A stretch of 64,000 nt of DNA from a beta proteobacterium AAP99 (GTDB lineage Bacteria > Pseudomonadota > Gammaproteobacteria > Burkholderiales > Burkholderiaceae_C), in assembly GCA_001295775.1 (NCBI GenBank), contig LJIA01000019.1:62001-126000 (forward strand), given 5' to 3'. The notes under the pieces were generated by a model that worked only from the letters and a program-made list of their open reading frames with translations, did no database searches and was not told where the DNA came from. The position numbers and the translations under genes were made by a program. Positions 1-9,053 of this stretch are shown piece after piece (positions within the stretch are counted from its first letter, which is position 1; each line of letters starts with the position of its first letter).

Positions 1-1
1 G

Positions 2-2017
2 GTCTACCGCACGGGCGACCCGATCGCCGCCGGCGTGCCGGCCTACTCCAACGCCGGCACCGATGACCCCGCCACCTACGACCGCCGCGCCGGCGACTGC
101 CATGACGGCGTCGAGTACTACGGCCTGAACGACGCCGGCACCGCGCGCGACGTCAATGGCAGCAACCGCGGCATCCTGGCGATGAACCATGAGTACATCG
201 TTCCGCAGTTCCTGCACCAGAACGGCGTGACCGCCGGCACCACCCGCGTGCAGGCCGAAGTGGACCGCGAGATCGCCATGCACGGCGTGTCCGTCGTCGA
301 GATGATGAAGCAGAACGCCAGCGGCGCCTTCGACGCCACCGGCACCTGGGGCTACGTGCAGAACTCGGCACGCAACCGCCGCATCACGGCAGCCACGCCG
401 ATCGAAATCAGTGGCCCGCTGCGCGGCAACGCCGCCATGGTCACCAAGTTCAGCCCGACTGGCACGCAGACCCGCGGCACCTTGAACAACTGCGGCACGG
501 GCACCAGCTTCTGGGGCACGCTGCTCACCTGCGAGGAAAACTGGGCCGGCTACTTCAACCGCCCCAGCGCCACCGACAACCCCAATCGCAGCACCAAGGA
601 AGTCTTCGCCCTGCAGCGCTACGGCGTGGGTGGTGACCGCTACGGCTGGAGCCGCGTGACCGCTGCCAATGCCGCCGACCAGGACAAGTACGCCCGCTGG
701 ACGGCCACCGTCACACCCGGTGCCACCGCCGCGGACGACTACCGCAACATCGCCAACACCTTCGGCTGGGTGGTGGAGATCGACCCGTACGACGTGAACG
801 CCGTGCCCAAGAAGCGCACCGCCATGGGCCGCTTTGCACACGAGGCCTGCGTGGCCAACACCCCGGTGGTCGGCCAGCCCCTGGCCTTCTATATGGGTGA
901 CGATTCTCGCGGCGACTACATCTACAAGTTCGTGTCCGAGGCCGTGTGGAGCGCCGACGATGCCAACGCCACCAACCGCATGGCCATCGGTGACAAGTAC
1001 CTGGACCGCGGCACCCTGTACGTGGCCAAGTTCAATGCCGACGGCACCGGCACGTGGCTGCCGCTCACGCTGGCTGCCGTGCAAGCCGCGCAGGCCGCTG
1101 CCGGTGGTACGCCTGCCTACGTGTTTGCTGACCAGGCCGACGTCCAGCTGAACACCCGCATCGCCGCCGATGCCCTGGGTGCCACGCCGATGGACCGCCC
1201 GGAGTGGGGCGCCGTGAACTACGCCACCCGCGACATCTACTTCACGCTGACCGAAGCCAACGCCAGCGCCGGCCGCACCGGCCGCCGCGTGGACAACATC
1301 GACGGCGCCAACCCCCGCTTCTACCAGGACCAGCGCGGCGCCACGCCCAGCGGCGCGGCCGCCACGACCAACAGCGGCAACACCTTCGGCCACATCGTGC
1401 GCTTTGCCGAAACCAACCAGAACCCCGGCAGCACCACCTTCAACTGGGACGTCTTCCTCTTCGGCGCACAGGCCGATGCCGACCCCGCCCGTGTGAACCT
1501 GTCCGGCCTGTCCAGCGCCAACGACTTTGCCCGCCCCGATGGCCTGTGGTTCAGCCCGAACACCGGCCTGGGCTGGATCCAGACGGACGACTCCGGCGCC
1601 TTCCTCGATCAGACCAACTGCATGATGCTGGCCGTCGTGCCCGGTCGTGTGGGCGATGGCCAGGCGCTTGCCGCGCAGCCCGCCAGCACCGCCGCCGCAG
1701 GCAGCACGCCCGCCGGCGCCCAGCTGGCCGCCACGCGCGTGGGCCGTCAGGTCACCGAGAGCACGCTCAAGCGCTTCCTGGTAGGCCCGCTGGACTGCGA
1801 GATCACCGGCGTGATCGAAACCCCGGACGGCCGCACCATGTTCGTGAACGTGCAGCACCCCGGTGAAGACACGCCCAATGCCGCCATCCCCACGCCGGCT
1901 TCGTACAACAGCTTCTGGCCCACGGCTGAAAAGGGTGCCGCCGGCGCCACGCCGGCCCGACCCCTGTCTGCCACGGTGGTCATCACCAAGGCGGATGGTG
2001 GCCGCATCGGCAGCTGA
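2..2017 (+). CDS. phoX: PhoX-family alkaline phosphatase (DUF839), 5' partial
   Basis: The frame is open to the left edge, so the N-terminus (where a Tat signal is expected) is missing; about 671 residues remain. PhoX enzymes are calcium/iron-dependent phosphomonoesterases exported to the periplasm or cell surface, usually under phosphate control. Family blocks seen in order are ILAMNHEYI, GRFAHEACV followed by GDDSRGDYIYKFVS, DGLWFSPNTGLGWIQ with QTDDSG, LKRFLVGPLDCEITGV and DGRTMFVNVQHPGE, as in PhoX propeller proteins. An intrinsic terminator follows. It stands close to the polyphosphate genes, a sensible phosphate neighbourhood. The family call is firm; catalytic activity is inferred from the family. 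Confidence 0.9.
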   Translation, partial: VYRTGDPIAAGVPAYSNAGTDDPATYDRRAGDCHDGVEYYGLNDAGTARDVNGSNRGILAMNHEYIVPQFLHQNGVTAGTTRVQAEVDREIAMHGVSVVEMMKQNASGAFDATGTWGYVQNSARNRRITAATPIEISGPLRGNAAMVTKFSPTGTQTRGTLNNCGTGTSFWGTLLTCEENWAGYFNRPSATDNPNRSTKEVFALQRYGVGGDRYGWSRVTAANAADQDKYARWTATVTPGATAADDYRNIANTFGWVVEIDPYDVNAVPKKRTAMGRFAHEACVANTPVVGQPLAFYMGDDSRGDYIYKFVSEAVWSADDANATNRMAIGDKYLDRGTLYVAKFNADGTGTWLPLTLAAVQAAQAAAGGTPAYVFADQADVQLNTRIAADALGATPMDRPEWGAVNYATRDIYFTLTEANASAGRTGRRVDNIDGANPRFYQDQRGATPSGAAATTNSGNTFGHIVRFAETNQNPGSTTFNWDVFLFGAQADADPARVNLSGLSSANDFARPDGLWFSPNTGLGWIQTDDSGAFLDQTNCMMLAVVPGRVGDGQALAAQPASTAAAGSTPAGAQLAATRVGRQVTESTLKRFLVGPLDCEITGVIETPDGRTMFVNVQHPGEDTPNAAIPTPASYNSFWPTAEKGAAGATPARPLSATVVITKADGGRIGS

Positions 2018-2137
2018 TGGTGATCTGACGCGGCGGTGCGCGATTCATCGCCGCGTCATTCAAGACCCGCATACTTCCCTCATAACGATGGTGTCTCCAA
2101 GCTGATCCTTCAGCACCCCTCTGATGATCAGTCTTCG

Positions 2138-2163
2138 AGCCTGCGAATTCCGCAGGCTTTTTT
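2138..2163 (+). terminator. Intrinsic terminator after phoX
   Basis: An 8-bp stem (AGCCTGCG / CGCAGGCT) with a 5-nt loop is followed by a T-rich run, about 120 bp after the phosphatase stop codon. Confidence 0.85.
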
Positions 2164-2262
2164 CTTTGTGGGCGCGGAGTCATGAGTACCGAGAGGGCCA
2201 AGAGGGCCGAGGGTTTTCCCACTATGCTCGTTGCCAGTCCATATCTACAGAATACGAAGAGC

Positions 2263-3747
2263 ATGCAGGAAGGCAGCCTTCTGGCCGCGGTTGATCTCGG
2301 CTCCAACAGTTTCCGGCTCGAGATCGGCCAGTTGCAGGGCAAGCAGATTGTCCGCCGCGACTACCTCAAGGAGCCCGTGCGCCTGGGCGCCGGCCTGAAC
2401 GAGGCGCGCCAGCTCTCGCGCGGCGCCATGCAGCGCGGCGCCGAATGCCTGGCCCGCTTTGCCGAGCGCCTGCGCGGCTTTCCGGCCGGGCAGATCCGCG
2501 CCGTGGCCACCCAGACCCTGCGCGAGGCCGTCAATCGCGACGAGTTTCTCGAACTCGCCCGCGACGCCTTGGGCTACGACGTCGAAGTGATCTCCGGCCG
2601 CGAAGAAGCGCGCCTGATCTACTCCGGCGTCTCGCATCTGCTGGCCGACCCCAACGAGCAGCGTCTGGTGATCGACATCGGCGGCCGCTCCACCGAGGTC
2701 ATCGTCGGCCATGGCCTGAAGCCGCTTGAGGCCGAGAGCTTCAAGCTGGGCAGCGTGAGTTATTCGATGCGCTACTTCGACGCCGGGCGCTTCCCGCGCG
2801 CCGGCTTCGAGCAGGCCATCATCGCCGTGGCCGCCGAAGTGGAAGACAGCATCGAGACCTTCCAGCGCTACGCCTGGCGCATGGCCTATGGCTCGTCCGG
2901 CACCGCCGGTGCACTGGCGGACATTCTGCGCAGCAACCGCATCACCGACGGCACCATCACCCTGGACGGCCTGCTCTGGCTGCGCGAGCAGTGCGAGCGC
3001 GCCGGCCACATCGACAAACTGCGCATCGAAGGCCTGAAGGACGACCGCCGCCCGGTGCTGGCCGGCGGCCTGGCCGTCATGCTCGGCATGTTCGAGGCCC
3101 TGGGCCTCACGGAAATGGAAGCCGCCCGAGGCGCCCTGCGCCATGGCGTGATGTTCGACCTGCTCGGCCGCGAACGCATCGAGACCGACATGCGCAACGG
3201 CACCGTGCGCCGCCTGCAGCAGCGCTTCGCCATCGACCAAGTGCACAGCCAGCGCGTGCAGGACCTCGCCCTCTCGCTCTACCGGCGCCTCGTGCCCATG
3301 TCCGTGGAGCCGCTGCTGGTGGAGGCCGAGCGCGAACTCGGCTGGGCCGCGCTGCTGCACGAACTCGGCATGTGCATCAGCCACAGCGAATATCACCGCC
3401 ACGGCGCCTATCTGGTGGAGCACGCCGACGCGCCGGGCTTCTCGGAATCCCAGCAGGCCCGCCTGGCCGCGCTGGTGCTCGGCCACCGTGGCGGCCTGAA
3501 GAAGCTTGAGCCCTGGCTGGCCGATGCGCGCTTTGTCGAGCAGCTGATGGCCCTGCGCCTGGCCGTCATCCTCGTGCACGCCCGCCGCAAGCTCCCCAAC
3601 GGCGTCTTCACCCTCACGCGCGGCGAAAAGACCGTCCACCTCGCCCTGGACCCCGACTGGGCCGCCAGCCACCCTCAGACCCTTTACCTGCTCAGCGAAG
3701 AAGCCGCGGCGTGGAAGCGGGCGGGGGTGCGGGTGGTGATGGACTGA
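2263..3747 (+). CDS. ppx: Exopolyphosphatase (Ppx/GppA family)
   Basis: Releases phosphate from the ends of inorganic polyphosphate in the cytoplasm. The actin-like ATPase core shows phosphate loop 1 (AAVDLGSNSFRLEIG) at the N-terminus, RAVATQTLREA, and phosphate loop 2 (LVIDIGGRSTEVIVG). The second half is the HD-like helical domain (HELGM, LGHRGG). The start at 2263 gives 494 aa, normal for the family, and places the first phosphate motif about 10 residues in. An in-frame ATG at 2182 (521 aa, preceded closely by GGAG) and one at 2224 are alternatives that add an unconserved leader. ppk and sixA lie on the opposite strand about 1.3 kb away. Confidence 0.93.
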   Translation: MQEGSLLAAVDLGSNSFRLEIGQLQGKQIVRRDYLKEPVRLGAGLNEARQLSRGAMQRGAECLARFAERLRGFPAGQIRAVATQTLREAVNRDEFLELARDALGYDVEVISGREEARLIYSGVSHLLADPNEQRLVIDIGGRSTEVIVGHGLKPLEAESFKLGSVSYSMRYFDAGRFPRAGFEQAIIAVAAEVEDSIETFQRYAWRMAYGSSGTAGALADILRSNRITDGTITLDGLLWLREQCERAGHIDKLRIEGLKDDRRPVLAGGLAVMLGMFEALGLTEMEAARGALRHGVMFDLLGRERIETDMRNGTVRRLQQRFAIDQVHSQRVQDLALSLYRRLVPMSVEPLLVEAERELGWAALLHELGMCISHSEYHRHGAYLVEHADAPGFSESQQARLAALVLGHRGGLKKLEPWLADARFVEQLMALRLAVILVHARRKLPNGVFTLTRGEKTVHLALDPDWAASHPQTLYLLSEEAAAWKRAGVRVVMD

Positions 3748-3806
3748 GGTCGTTCGGTCGGTCCGAACTGGATCACCGAGGCATTTGGCTGCCACAAAGC
3801 GGCTTA

Positions 3807-3931
3807 TTTTCAATGGATGTTTGAAAAGCAGTCCTCAGAAAGGCTCATTTTCAAATGAGTCAGAGGCTGAAATGGTCCGAAAGCCTCATCAGACAAGCGA
3901 AAAGGCGGTTTGGGATGTTTTGCATGTCACG
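3807..3931 (+). repeat. Divergent copy (R5) of the dispersed intergenic repeat
   Basis: It starts with the 21-nt palindrome TTTTCAA-N7-TTGAAAA (3807-3827). A second palindrome CTCATTT-TC-AAATGAG follows (3844-3859), then a hairpin GAGGCT...AGCCTC (3863-3887) and the tail TGCATGTCACG (3921-3931). The hairpin-to-tail distance (34 bp) and the element order equal those of the copies at 21761, 44543, 46567 and 46749. The hairpin sequence differs and the element is about 15 bp shorter. It lies just 3' of ppx in sense orientation. Confidence 0.55.
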
Positions 3932-4212
3932 CTGGGTTGGTGCGAAAGCACAGGCAGGTCTTCTTGCTTTAATCGCTCCGTACGAATGTCTGAGCAACTG
4001 CGAAAGTCACGCGGTGTTGTTGTGCGGAGCAAATATCCCAAAGCCAGGTCAACCCGTCAGGCGAGGTGATTAAATTAATATTTGGTATACCTTGTGTCAA
4101 AAGGGGCGGATGAATTGGTCGAGTTCTGGATTTGGGACTCTCGCAGCGCACTGAGCAACGAACAATTCGTCAATCAAGACGTTGTCTTCATCGTCCGCAT
4201 AGCCGGTGTTGC

Positions 4213-4335
4213 ATGCATCTGCCTCAGCGCGCGCTGTACACCATGACCCCCGTGCAAGCACTCAAAAAATGGCAAACCTCGCATCCCGATCTATTCGCCA
4301 AGCGCGTGATCAAGCATCCGGGATCCGACATTTAA
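4213..4335 (+). pseudogene. IS481-type transposase, C-terminal remnant
   Basis: The last 40 codons read like the C-terminal tail of IS481-family transposases: LPQRALYTMTP, then TPVQALKKWQTSHPDLF, then KRVIKHPGSD and a TAA stop. The usual family pattern is PQRAL-x-TP-x-QAL-x-W-x(4)-P-x-LF-x-KR-x(2)-N-x(2)-G-x-D. The DDE catalytic core is absent; upstream sequence in the same frame does not resemble it, and no terminal inverted repeats were seen. This is a decayed fragment, not an active element. Confidence 0.65.
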
Positions 4336-4425
4336 TGGCCTGCTCCTCACAGTACGTCCAAGTAAACGAAAGGCGTGATTCGGTCGATATACTAGACATC
4401 GCCAACAGTGCCAGATGAATCATAA

Positions 4426-4686
4426 TTAGCCTCTTTCATCTTTTACTGCGGCTGCACTAAGCAATTTTGCCTCGTTTTCGTTTGCGAGTTGAACGAGGGA
4501 AGGTATTTCTTCTGGATGGTTCTCTCTAGCAAGAAAGACAATAGCACCCAATATTTGATGGTTTTGGTTTATAACCTTCGCTAGCTGGCTAAGTGTGCTT
4601 TGCAATGCGACTGGGCCAAATTTTCGTTGAATCTCATGCACTCGATCTTCATGAGAGCGTCTGTATTCTTTTGGATTTCTGGCCAC
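4426..4686 (-). CDS. Hypothetical protein, 86 aa (orphan)
   Basis: GTG start with a good ribosome binding site (AGGAG, 8 nt upstream). The product is charged, probably helical and cytoplasmic, beginning MARNPKEYRRSHEDRV, with no signal peptide or membrane segment. I recognise no family. Base composition is less GC-rich than the neighbours and it sits beside a transposase remnant, consistent with acquired DNA. The ribosome binding site and sensible amino-acid composition support a real gene. Confidence 0.55.
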   Translation of the reverse strand: MARNPKEYRRSHEDRVHEIQRKFGPVALQSTLSQLAKVINQNHQILGAIVFLARENHPEEIPSLVQLANENEAKLLSAAAVKDERG

Positions 4687-5057
4687 GCTGAGTACTCCTG
4701 CCGGTGACGACTAACGTGAAATAGATGGCACAACCGCTAGACATCGAGGCGCTTGCGGTCTAAGTCGGCGCGCTCTTTCGCTCTCAAGGTGCTGTCGAAG
4801 CGGCGCTTGGCAGAGACGTTGAGTTTTGTACTAGCACTGACTTTGGTCGCAAACGCTCTAAGTTGCAGCGTTCCTTTTGTAGCTTGCAAGACGGGCATGT
4901 AGCGGCTGAAGAGCTCGGAGAGCGTCAAGTTTCCGAGACTGGCCCCGAGAGTGCCGCATCAAGTCCGTTTGGAAACGTGATATCCGGTGGGTCAGCGCTT
5001 CTCGACCGATGGCATCACTGCGCGCGTTTGGAAACTAGTGAAGGAGCGACCCCCACC
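4687..5057. other. Stretch with no convincing gene
   Basis: 371 bp between the orphan gene and sixA. One open frame of 63 codons lies on the minus strand (4928 down to 4737). It can only begin with TTG, has no clear ribosome binding site and matches no family I know. It could be a gene fragment. No tRNA, terminator or repeat copy is visible. Confidence 0.4.
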
Positions 5058-5618
5058 CTACAACAACTCCGGCGACTGCACGGCCACCAGGACGTTCTGC
5101 GCCACCTCGGCGCGCAGGCGCTGGCGGATCCACCAGACGGCGCCTTTGCGGACGGACCAGGCCTGGGTTTCTCCGCCGATGAGCCAGGCGGCCACTTCAC
5201 CCAGTGCGGGCTGGTGGCCGACGATGAGGACGGGCTGGCGGGAGTGCGGCCAGTCTGCGGCGGTGAGCAGGTCTTCTGCCGTGGCGTGGGGGCCGATGGC
5301 GTCGATGGTGCGGGCCTTGCGGTTGGACATTTCAGTGAGCGCGCGCACGGTCTGCTGGGTGCGCTTGGCGGGGCTGGCGAGGATGCGTGTGCCTTCAGGC
5401 AGGCGCTGGTGCAGCCAGGCGGCCACGCGCTGGGCCTGACGCTCGCCCTTGGTGGTGAGGGCGCGGTCGAGGTCGTCCGGGCCGCCGGATTCGCCTTCGG
5501 CCTCGGCATGGCGCCAGAGGATCAGGTCCATGCTGGCGCGTTCTTTCACGGGCGGCGGTGCCGCGGCCTTCCTGGGCTGTGGGTCCTTGGGGCTCGCGGC
5601 GGGCGCCTGCTCGCTCAT
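5058..5618 (-). CDS. sixA: Phosphohistidine phosphatase SixA-like (histidine phosphatase superfamily)
   Basis: Small branch-1 histidine phosphatase. The catalytic RHA motif is at residues 36-38 (LILWRHAEAE). A second conserved block, ILASPAKRTQQTV, carries the expected arginine, and VLIVGHQPALGE carries the second catalytic histidine. Family members dephosphorylate phosphohistidine on proteins. The start overlaps the ppk stop codon (ATGA at 5615-5618), so the two are translationally coupled. This start gives a Pro/Ala/Lys-rich leader of about 29 residues; an internal ATG at residue 30 would give the classical length. I keep the upstream start because of the overlap. Confidence 0.85.
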   Translation of the reverse strand: MSEQAPAASPKDPQPRKAAAPPPVKERASMDLILWRHAEAEGESGGPDDLDRALTTKGERQAQRVAAWLHQRLPEGTRILASPAKRTQQTVRALTEMSNRKARTIDAIGPHATAEDLLTAADWPHSRQPVLIVGHQPALGEVAAWLIGGETQAWSVRKGAVWWIRQRLRAEVAQNVLVAVQSPELL

Positions 5619-7852
5619 GCGCCGCCGTAGATCTGCATGAGTGAGCGCTGGGCCGAGGGCTTGGCGCTCCGGGCGCTCTGGTAGGTGCCGTCAGGCAGCT
5701 GCTTGAAGGCGTCCACGCCGTCCAGCAGGTAGGGCGTGAGCGCTTCGTCGATGACGCGCTGGCGCAGCTTCTTGTCGCGGATCGGCCAGCAGAGCTCGAT
5801 GCGGCGGAACATGTTGCGGCCCATCCAGTCGGCGCTGGCCAGATAGAGCGCTTCCTTGGTGCCGGCGCGGAAGTAGAAGGCGCGAGTGTGCTCCAGAAAG
5901 CGCCCGACGATGGAGCGCACGCGGATGTTGTCCGTCCAGCCCTTGATGCCGGGCGGCAGCACGCAGGCGCCGCGGACGATCAGATCCACCTTGGCGCCGG
6001 CGGCACCGGCCTCGATGAGTGCTTCGATCAGCGGCTCGTCCAGCAGGGCGTTCATGCGCGCCACCACCCGGGCGGGCTTGCCGGCCAGGGCGGCGTCTCG
6101 CGCCTCGTACAGGTGGGCGATCATGGCCTTGTGCAGCGTGAAGGGCGCCATCAGCAGGTGCTTGAGCGTGCCCACCTTGCCCTGGCTGGCCAGGTGCTGG
6201 AAGACCTGCTCGACGTCTGCGGTGAGCTCGGGGTCGGCGGTGAGGTAGCCCACGTCGGTGTAGAGCCGCGCTGTCTTGAGGTTGTAGTTGCCGGTGGACA
6301 GGTGCGCGTAGCGGGCGAGTTTCTTGCCCTCGCGCCGGGTGATGAGCAGGGCCTTGCCGTGGGTCTTGAGACCCACCACGCCGTACACCACCTGCGCGCC
6401 GACGCTCTCCAGACGCTCGGCCCAGTTGATGTTGGCTTCTTCGTCAAAGCGCGCCTTGAGCTCCACCACGGCCGTGACTTCCTTGCCGCGGCGGGCGGCT
6501 TCGATCAGCAGGTCCATGAGCACGGAGTCGCTGCCGGCGCGGTAGATCGTCATCTTGACGGCCAGGACCTGCGGGTCCGCCACGGCCTGGCGCAGGAAGC
6601 TCACGACGGGGTCGAAGCTCTCAAAGGGGTGGTGCAGCAGCACGTCGCCCTTCTGCAGGGTGTCGAAGATGGACGCTGCCGCCGGCACGGCCTTGGACCA
6701 CACCGGCGCATAGGGTGCAAACAGCAGCTTGCTCTTGGGGCCGACCGTCACCTGATCGATCATGGTGGTGAAGCGCACCAGATTCACCGGGCCATTGATG
6801 AGGAACAGCGCCTCGGCCGGCAGGCTGAACTGCTTGAGCAGGAAATCCGAGAGATCCGGCGGGCAGGCGTGGCCGACCTCGAGGCGCACGGCGTTTCCGA
6901 AGTGCCGCGCCGTGAGGTTCAGGCGCAGGGCCTGGCGCAGGTTCGTTACATCCTGCTCATCCACGGACAGATCGCTGTCGCGCGTGACGCGGAACTGCGA
7001 GAAGCCGACGACTTCGCGGTCCGGAAAAAGCTCGTGCAGGTGCGCGCGGATCACGCTGGAGAGCAGCACGAAGACCTGCTTGCCGTTGCTGACCTTCTCC
7101 GGCAGGCGGATGACGCGGGGTACCACGCGCGGCACCTTGACGATGGCGATCGAATTCTCGCGGCCGAAGGCATCCTTGCCGGACAGGCGCACGATGAAGT
7201 TCAGGCTCTTGTTGGCCACCTGCGGGAAGGGGTGCGCCGGGTCCAGGGCGATGGGGATCAGCAGCGGGCGCACTTCGCGCTGGAAGAAGTCTGCCACCCA
7301 GGCCATCTGTGCGGCGTCGCGCTCGGCGTGGCTCAGGATCTCGATGCCTTCCTTCTTGAGCATGGGCATGAGCATGCGGGCCAGTACCTCGTACTGCTCG
7401 TGCACCAGCGCCTGCGCGTCGGCGATCACGGGGCCGAACCAGCGGGCGGCGTCCGGCATCTCGGGCGGCTTGCCGTTCAGGGGCAGGTAGTCGGAGATGC
7501 GGATCTCGAAGAATTCGTCCAGGTTGGACGACACGATGCACAGGTAGCGCAGGCGCTCCAGCAGGGGGACGTCGTCGCGCTTGGCCTGGGCCAGCACGCG
7601 GCGGTTGAACTGCAGGATCGCGAGTTCGCGGTTGAGCAGTTCGCGCTTGACGGGGGCTGCGGCTGGCTCGGGCGTTGCGGAAACGGATTCGAGCGGCGCG
7701 GCGATCGGATCAGCCGCGGCGGCCTTGGCCTTGGACTTTGCAGCGGGAGCACTCTCTTTGGGCTGCTCGACGGCCGGCTTGCGCGGCGTCTTGCCAGAGG
7801 GCTTGGAGGCAGTCTTGCGCTGAGTCTTGTACTTGGCCATCGATTCGGTCAT
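5615..7852 (-). CDS. ppk: Polyphosphate kinase 1
   Basis: Makes inorganic polyphosphate from ATP through a phosphohistidine intermediate. The N-domain begins at ELLNRELAILQFNRRVLAQA (about residue 71). The catalytic domains show FESFDPVVSFLRQAV, MTIYRAGSDS, LKTHGKALLITRREG and YAHLSTGNYN, the last holding the histidine expected to be autophosphorylated. At 745 aa it is longer than the usual roughly 690 because of a Lys/Ala/Pro-rich N-terminal extension of about 68 residues, probably disordered. MAKYK at residue 5 is an alternative start. The stop overlaps the sixA start. Confidence 0.95.
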   Translation of the reverse strand: MTESMAKYKTQRKTASKPSGKTPRKPAVEQPKESAPAAKSKAKAAAADPIAAPLESVSATPEPAAAPVKRELLNRELAILQFNRRVLAQAKRDDVPLLERLRYLCIVSSNLDEFFEIRISDYLPLNGKPPEMPDAARWFGPVIADAQALVHEQYEVLARMLMPMLKKEGIEILSHAERDAAQMAWVADFFQREVRPLLIPIALDPAHPFPQVANKSLNFIVRLSGKDAFGRENSIAIVKVPRVVPRVIRLPEKVSNGKQVFVLLSSVIRAHLHELFPDREVVGFSQFRVTRDSDLSVDEQDVTNLRQALRLNLTARHFGNAVRLEVGHACPPDLSDFLLKQFSLPAEALFLINGPVNLVRFTTMIDQVTVGPKSKLLFAPYAPVWSKAVPAAASIFDTLQKGDVLLHHPFESFDPVVSFLRQAVADPQVLAVKMTIYRAGSDSVLMDLLIEAARRGKEVTAVVELKARFDEEANINWAERLESVGAQVVYGVVGLKTHGKALLITRREGKKLARYAHLSTGNYNLKTARLYTDVGYLTADPELTADVEQVFQHLASQGKVGTLKHLLMAPFTLHKAMIAHLYEARDAALAGKPARVVARMNALLDEPLIEALIEAGAAGAKVDLIVRGACVLPPGIKGWTDNIRVRSIVGRFLEHTRAFYFRAGTKEALYLASADWMGRNMFRRIELCWPIRDKKLRQRVIDEALTPYLLDGVDAFKQLPDGTYQSARSAKPSAQRSLMQIYGGA

Positions 7853-7853
7853 C

Positions 7854-7892
7854 CATCAAGTGTGACAACTTGATGTCACGGTTTGATGACAC
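7854..7892 (-). promoter_or_regulatory. Pho-box-like direct repeats and inverted repeat upstream of ppk
   Basis: On the minus strand GTGACAT-N4-TTGTCAC (7879-7862) matches the 7-4-7 architecture of a PhoB box at 10 of 14 positions, with a further GTGTCAT unit at 7892-7886. The same stretch holds a perfect inverted repeat CATCAAG-N8-CTTGATG (7854-7875). The box ends only about 10 bp from the annotated ppk start. That is odd for an activator site and may mean that the true start lies further downstream. Confidence 0.35.
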
Positions 7893-7922
7893 GCTTTTAG
7901 ACCGCGACGGGCCACGGCGTCA

Positions 7923-8807
7923 TCAAGACTTGCCCGCAGGCCGCTGGGCCGGTGCCGCCGCGCCACCGCGAACGGCCCAGGCCCACAGGCCCAGCCCGCC
8001 AATGATCATCGGCAGCGACAGCCATTGGCCCATGGACATTCCCCCGGCCAACAAACCGAGCTGGGCATCCGGCTGACGCGCAAACTCCGCGATGAAGCGG
8101 AACACGCCATAGCCAATCAGGAACACGCCGCTCACCGCGCCCGTGGCGCGCGGCCGGGACGAATACACCCACAGAATGATGAACAGCAGCAGCCCTTCGA
8201 GCGCGAACTGGTAGAGCTGGCTGGGGTGGCGCGGCAGGGCGCCGTACTGCTGCAGCAGGGGCATGAGGCTCGGGTTGGCAGCGGCCAGCGCCGCATCAGC
8301 GTTGCGTGCCTGCGGAAACAGCATGGCCCAGAACGCAGCGGGGTCGGTCACGCGGCCCCAGAGCTCGCCATTGATGAAATTGCCCATGCGCCCGGCCGCG
8401 AGGCCGGTGGGCACGAGTGGCGCAATGAAGTCGGTGATGTCCAGCCAGGCGCGCTTGCGGCTGCGCGCGAACCACCACATCGCCACCAGCACGCCGAGAA
8501 AGCCGCCATGAAAGCTCATGCCGCCCTTCCAGATCATGAGGATCTGCAGCGGGTTCTGCAGATGGGTGGCGAGGTCGTAGAACAGGATGTAGCCGATGCG
8601 CCCGCCCAGAATCACGCCCAGGGCGCCGAAGAACACGAGGTCTTCGAGATCCTGAAGGCTGAGGTTGGTGGTGCCCTTCTGGATGCGATAGCGCCCAAGC
8701 AGATAGAAGAGCACAAAGGCCACCAGATACATGAGGCCGTACCAGTGGACGGCCACGGGCCCCAGGCTGATGGCCACGGGGTCGAAGGCGGGGTGCTGCA
8801 TGGGCAT
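7923..8807 (-). CDS. lgt: Prolipoprotein diacylglyceryl transferase
   Basis: Inner-membrane enzyme that transfers diacylglycerol from phosphatidylglycerol to the lipobox cysteine of prelipoproteins. The protein is polytopic and carries the Lgt signature [14 protein letters not shown] plus the N-terminal block [14 protein letters not shown]. The chosen start ([10 protein letters not shown], 294 aa) fits the family length; a second ATG lies two codons in. The open frame runs about 50 codons further upstream, but that leader is unlike Lgt and lacks a ribosome binding site. It is divergent from ilvD. Confidence 0.93.
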   Translation of the reverse strand: MPMQHPAFDPVAISLGPVAVHWYGLMYLVAFVLFYLLGRYRIQKGTTNLSLQDLEDLVFFGALGVILGGRIGYILFYDLATHLQNPLQILMIWKGGMSFHGGFLGVLVAMWWFARSRKRAWLDITDFIAPLVPTGLAAGRMGNFINGELWGRVTDPAAFWAMLFPQARNADAALAAANPSLMPLLQQYGALPRHPSQLYQFALEGLLLFIILWVYSSRPRATGAVSGVFLIGYGVFRFIAEFARQPDAQLGLLAGGMSMGQWLSLPMIIGGLGLWAWAVRGGAAAPAQRPAGKS

Positions 8808-9053
8808 GGTGCGGAGGCCGCGCGGGCCTGTTGCTTCAGGGGAGGCTGCGTAGAATAAGCCAGAGGCACTATCGAGCTGTTTCTCGCTGTCCCGGCGCCG
8901 TTCGTACCCTGAGTCGGTCGCCCCGCACAGCGCTCGCAGCATCATTGCGAACGCCATTTCTGGCTGGCCAAGACCCGTACCGATCTGTCTTTGCTCACGC
9001 CGACGTTGTTCAACGCCGCAACATTCGCCGCTTCATTCGCACAGAAGAACACC

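Larger units (their letters stand above)
3748..4425. other. Gene-poor accessory stretch between ppx and an orphan gene
   Basis: These 678 bp are visibly more AT-rich than the flanks. They contain a divergent repeat copy (3807-3931) and a transposase C-terminal remnant (4213-4335). Short open frames from 3785 and 3855 overlap the repeat and show no codon pattern or family motif, so I do not call them genes. The AT-rich run near 4072-4095 has no clear promoter. Confidence 0.6.

Noticed and set aside
2245-3813. Long minus-strand open frame across ppx
   Set aside because: Antisense shadow of a GC-rich gene; Ala/Gly/His-rich product with no motifs, while the plus strand encodes a clear Ppx.
3785-4073. 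Two overlapping open frames downstream of ppx
   Set aside because: They overlap repeat copy R5 and have no recognisable product.
4737-4928. 63-codon minus-strand open frame
   Set aside because: Only a TTG start, no clear ribosome binding site, no family; kept only as a remark in the region entry.
5888-7873. 661-codon plus-strand open frame opposite ppk
   Set aside because: Shadow frame created by codon bias; the minus-strand PPK1 has all family motifs.
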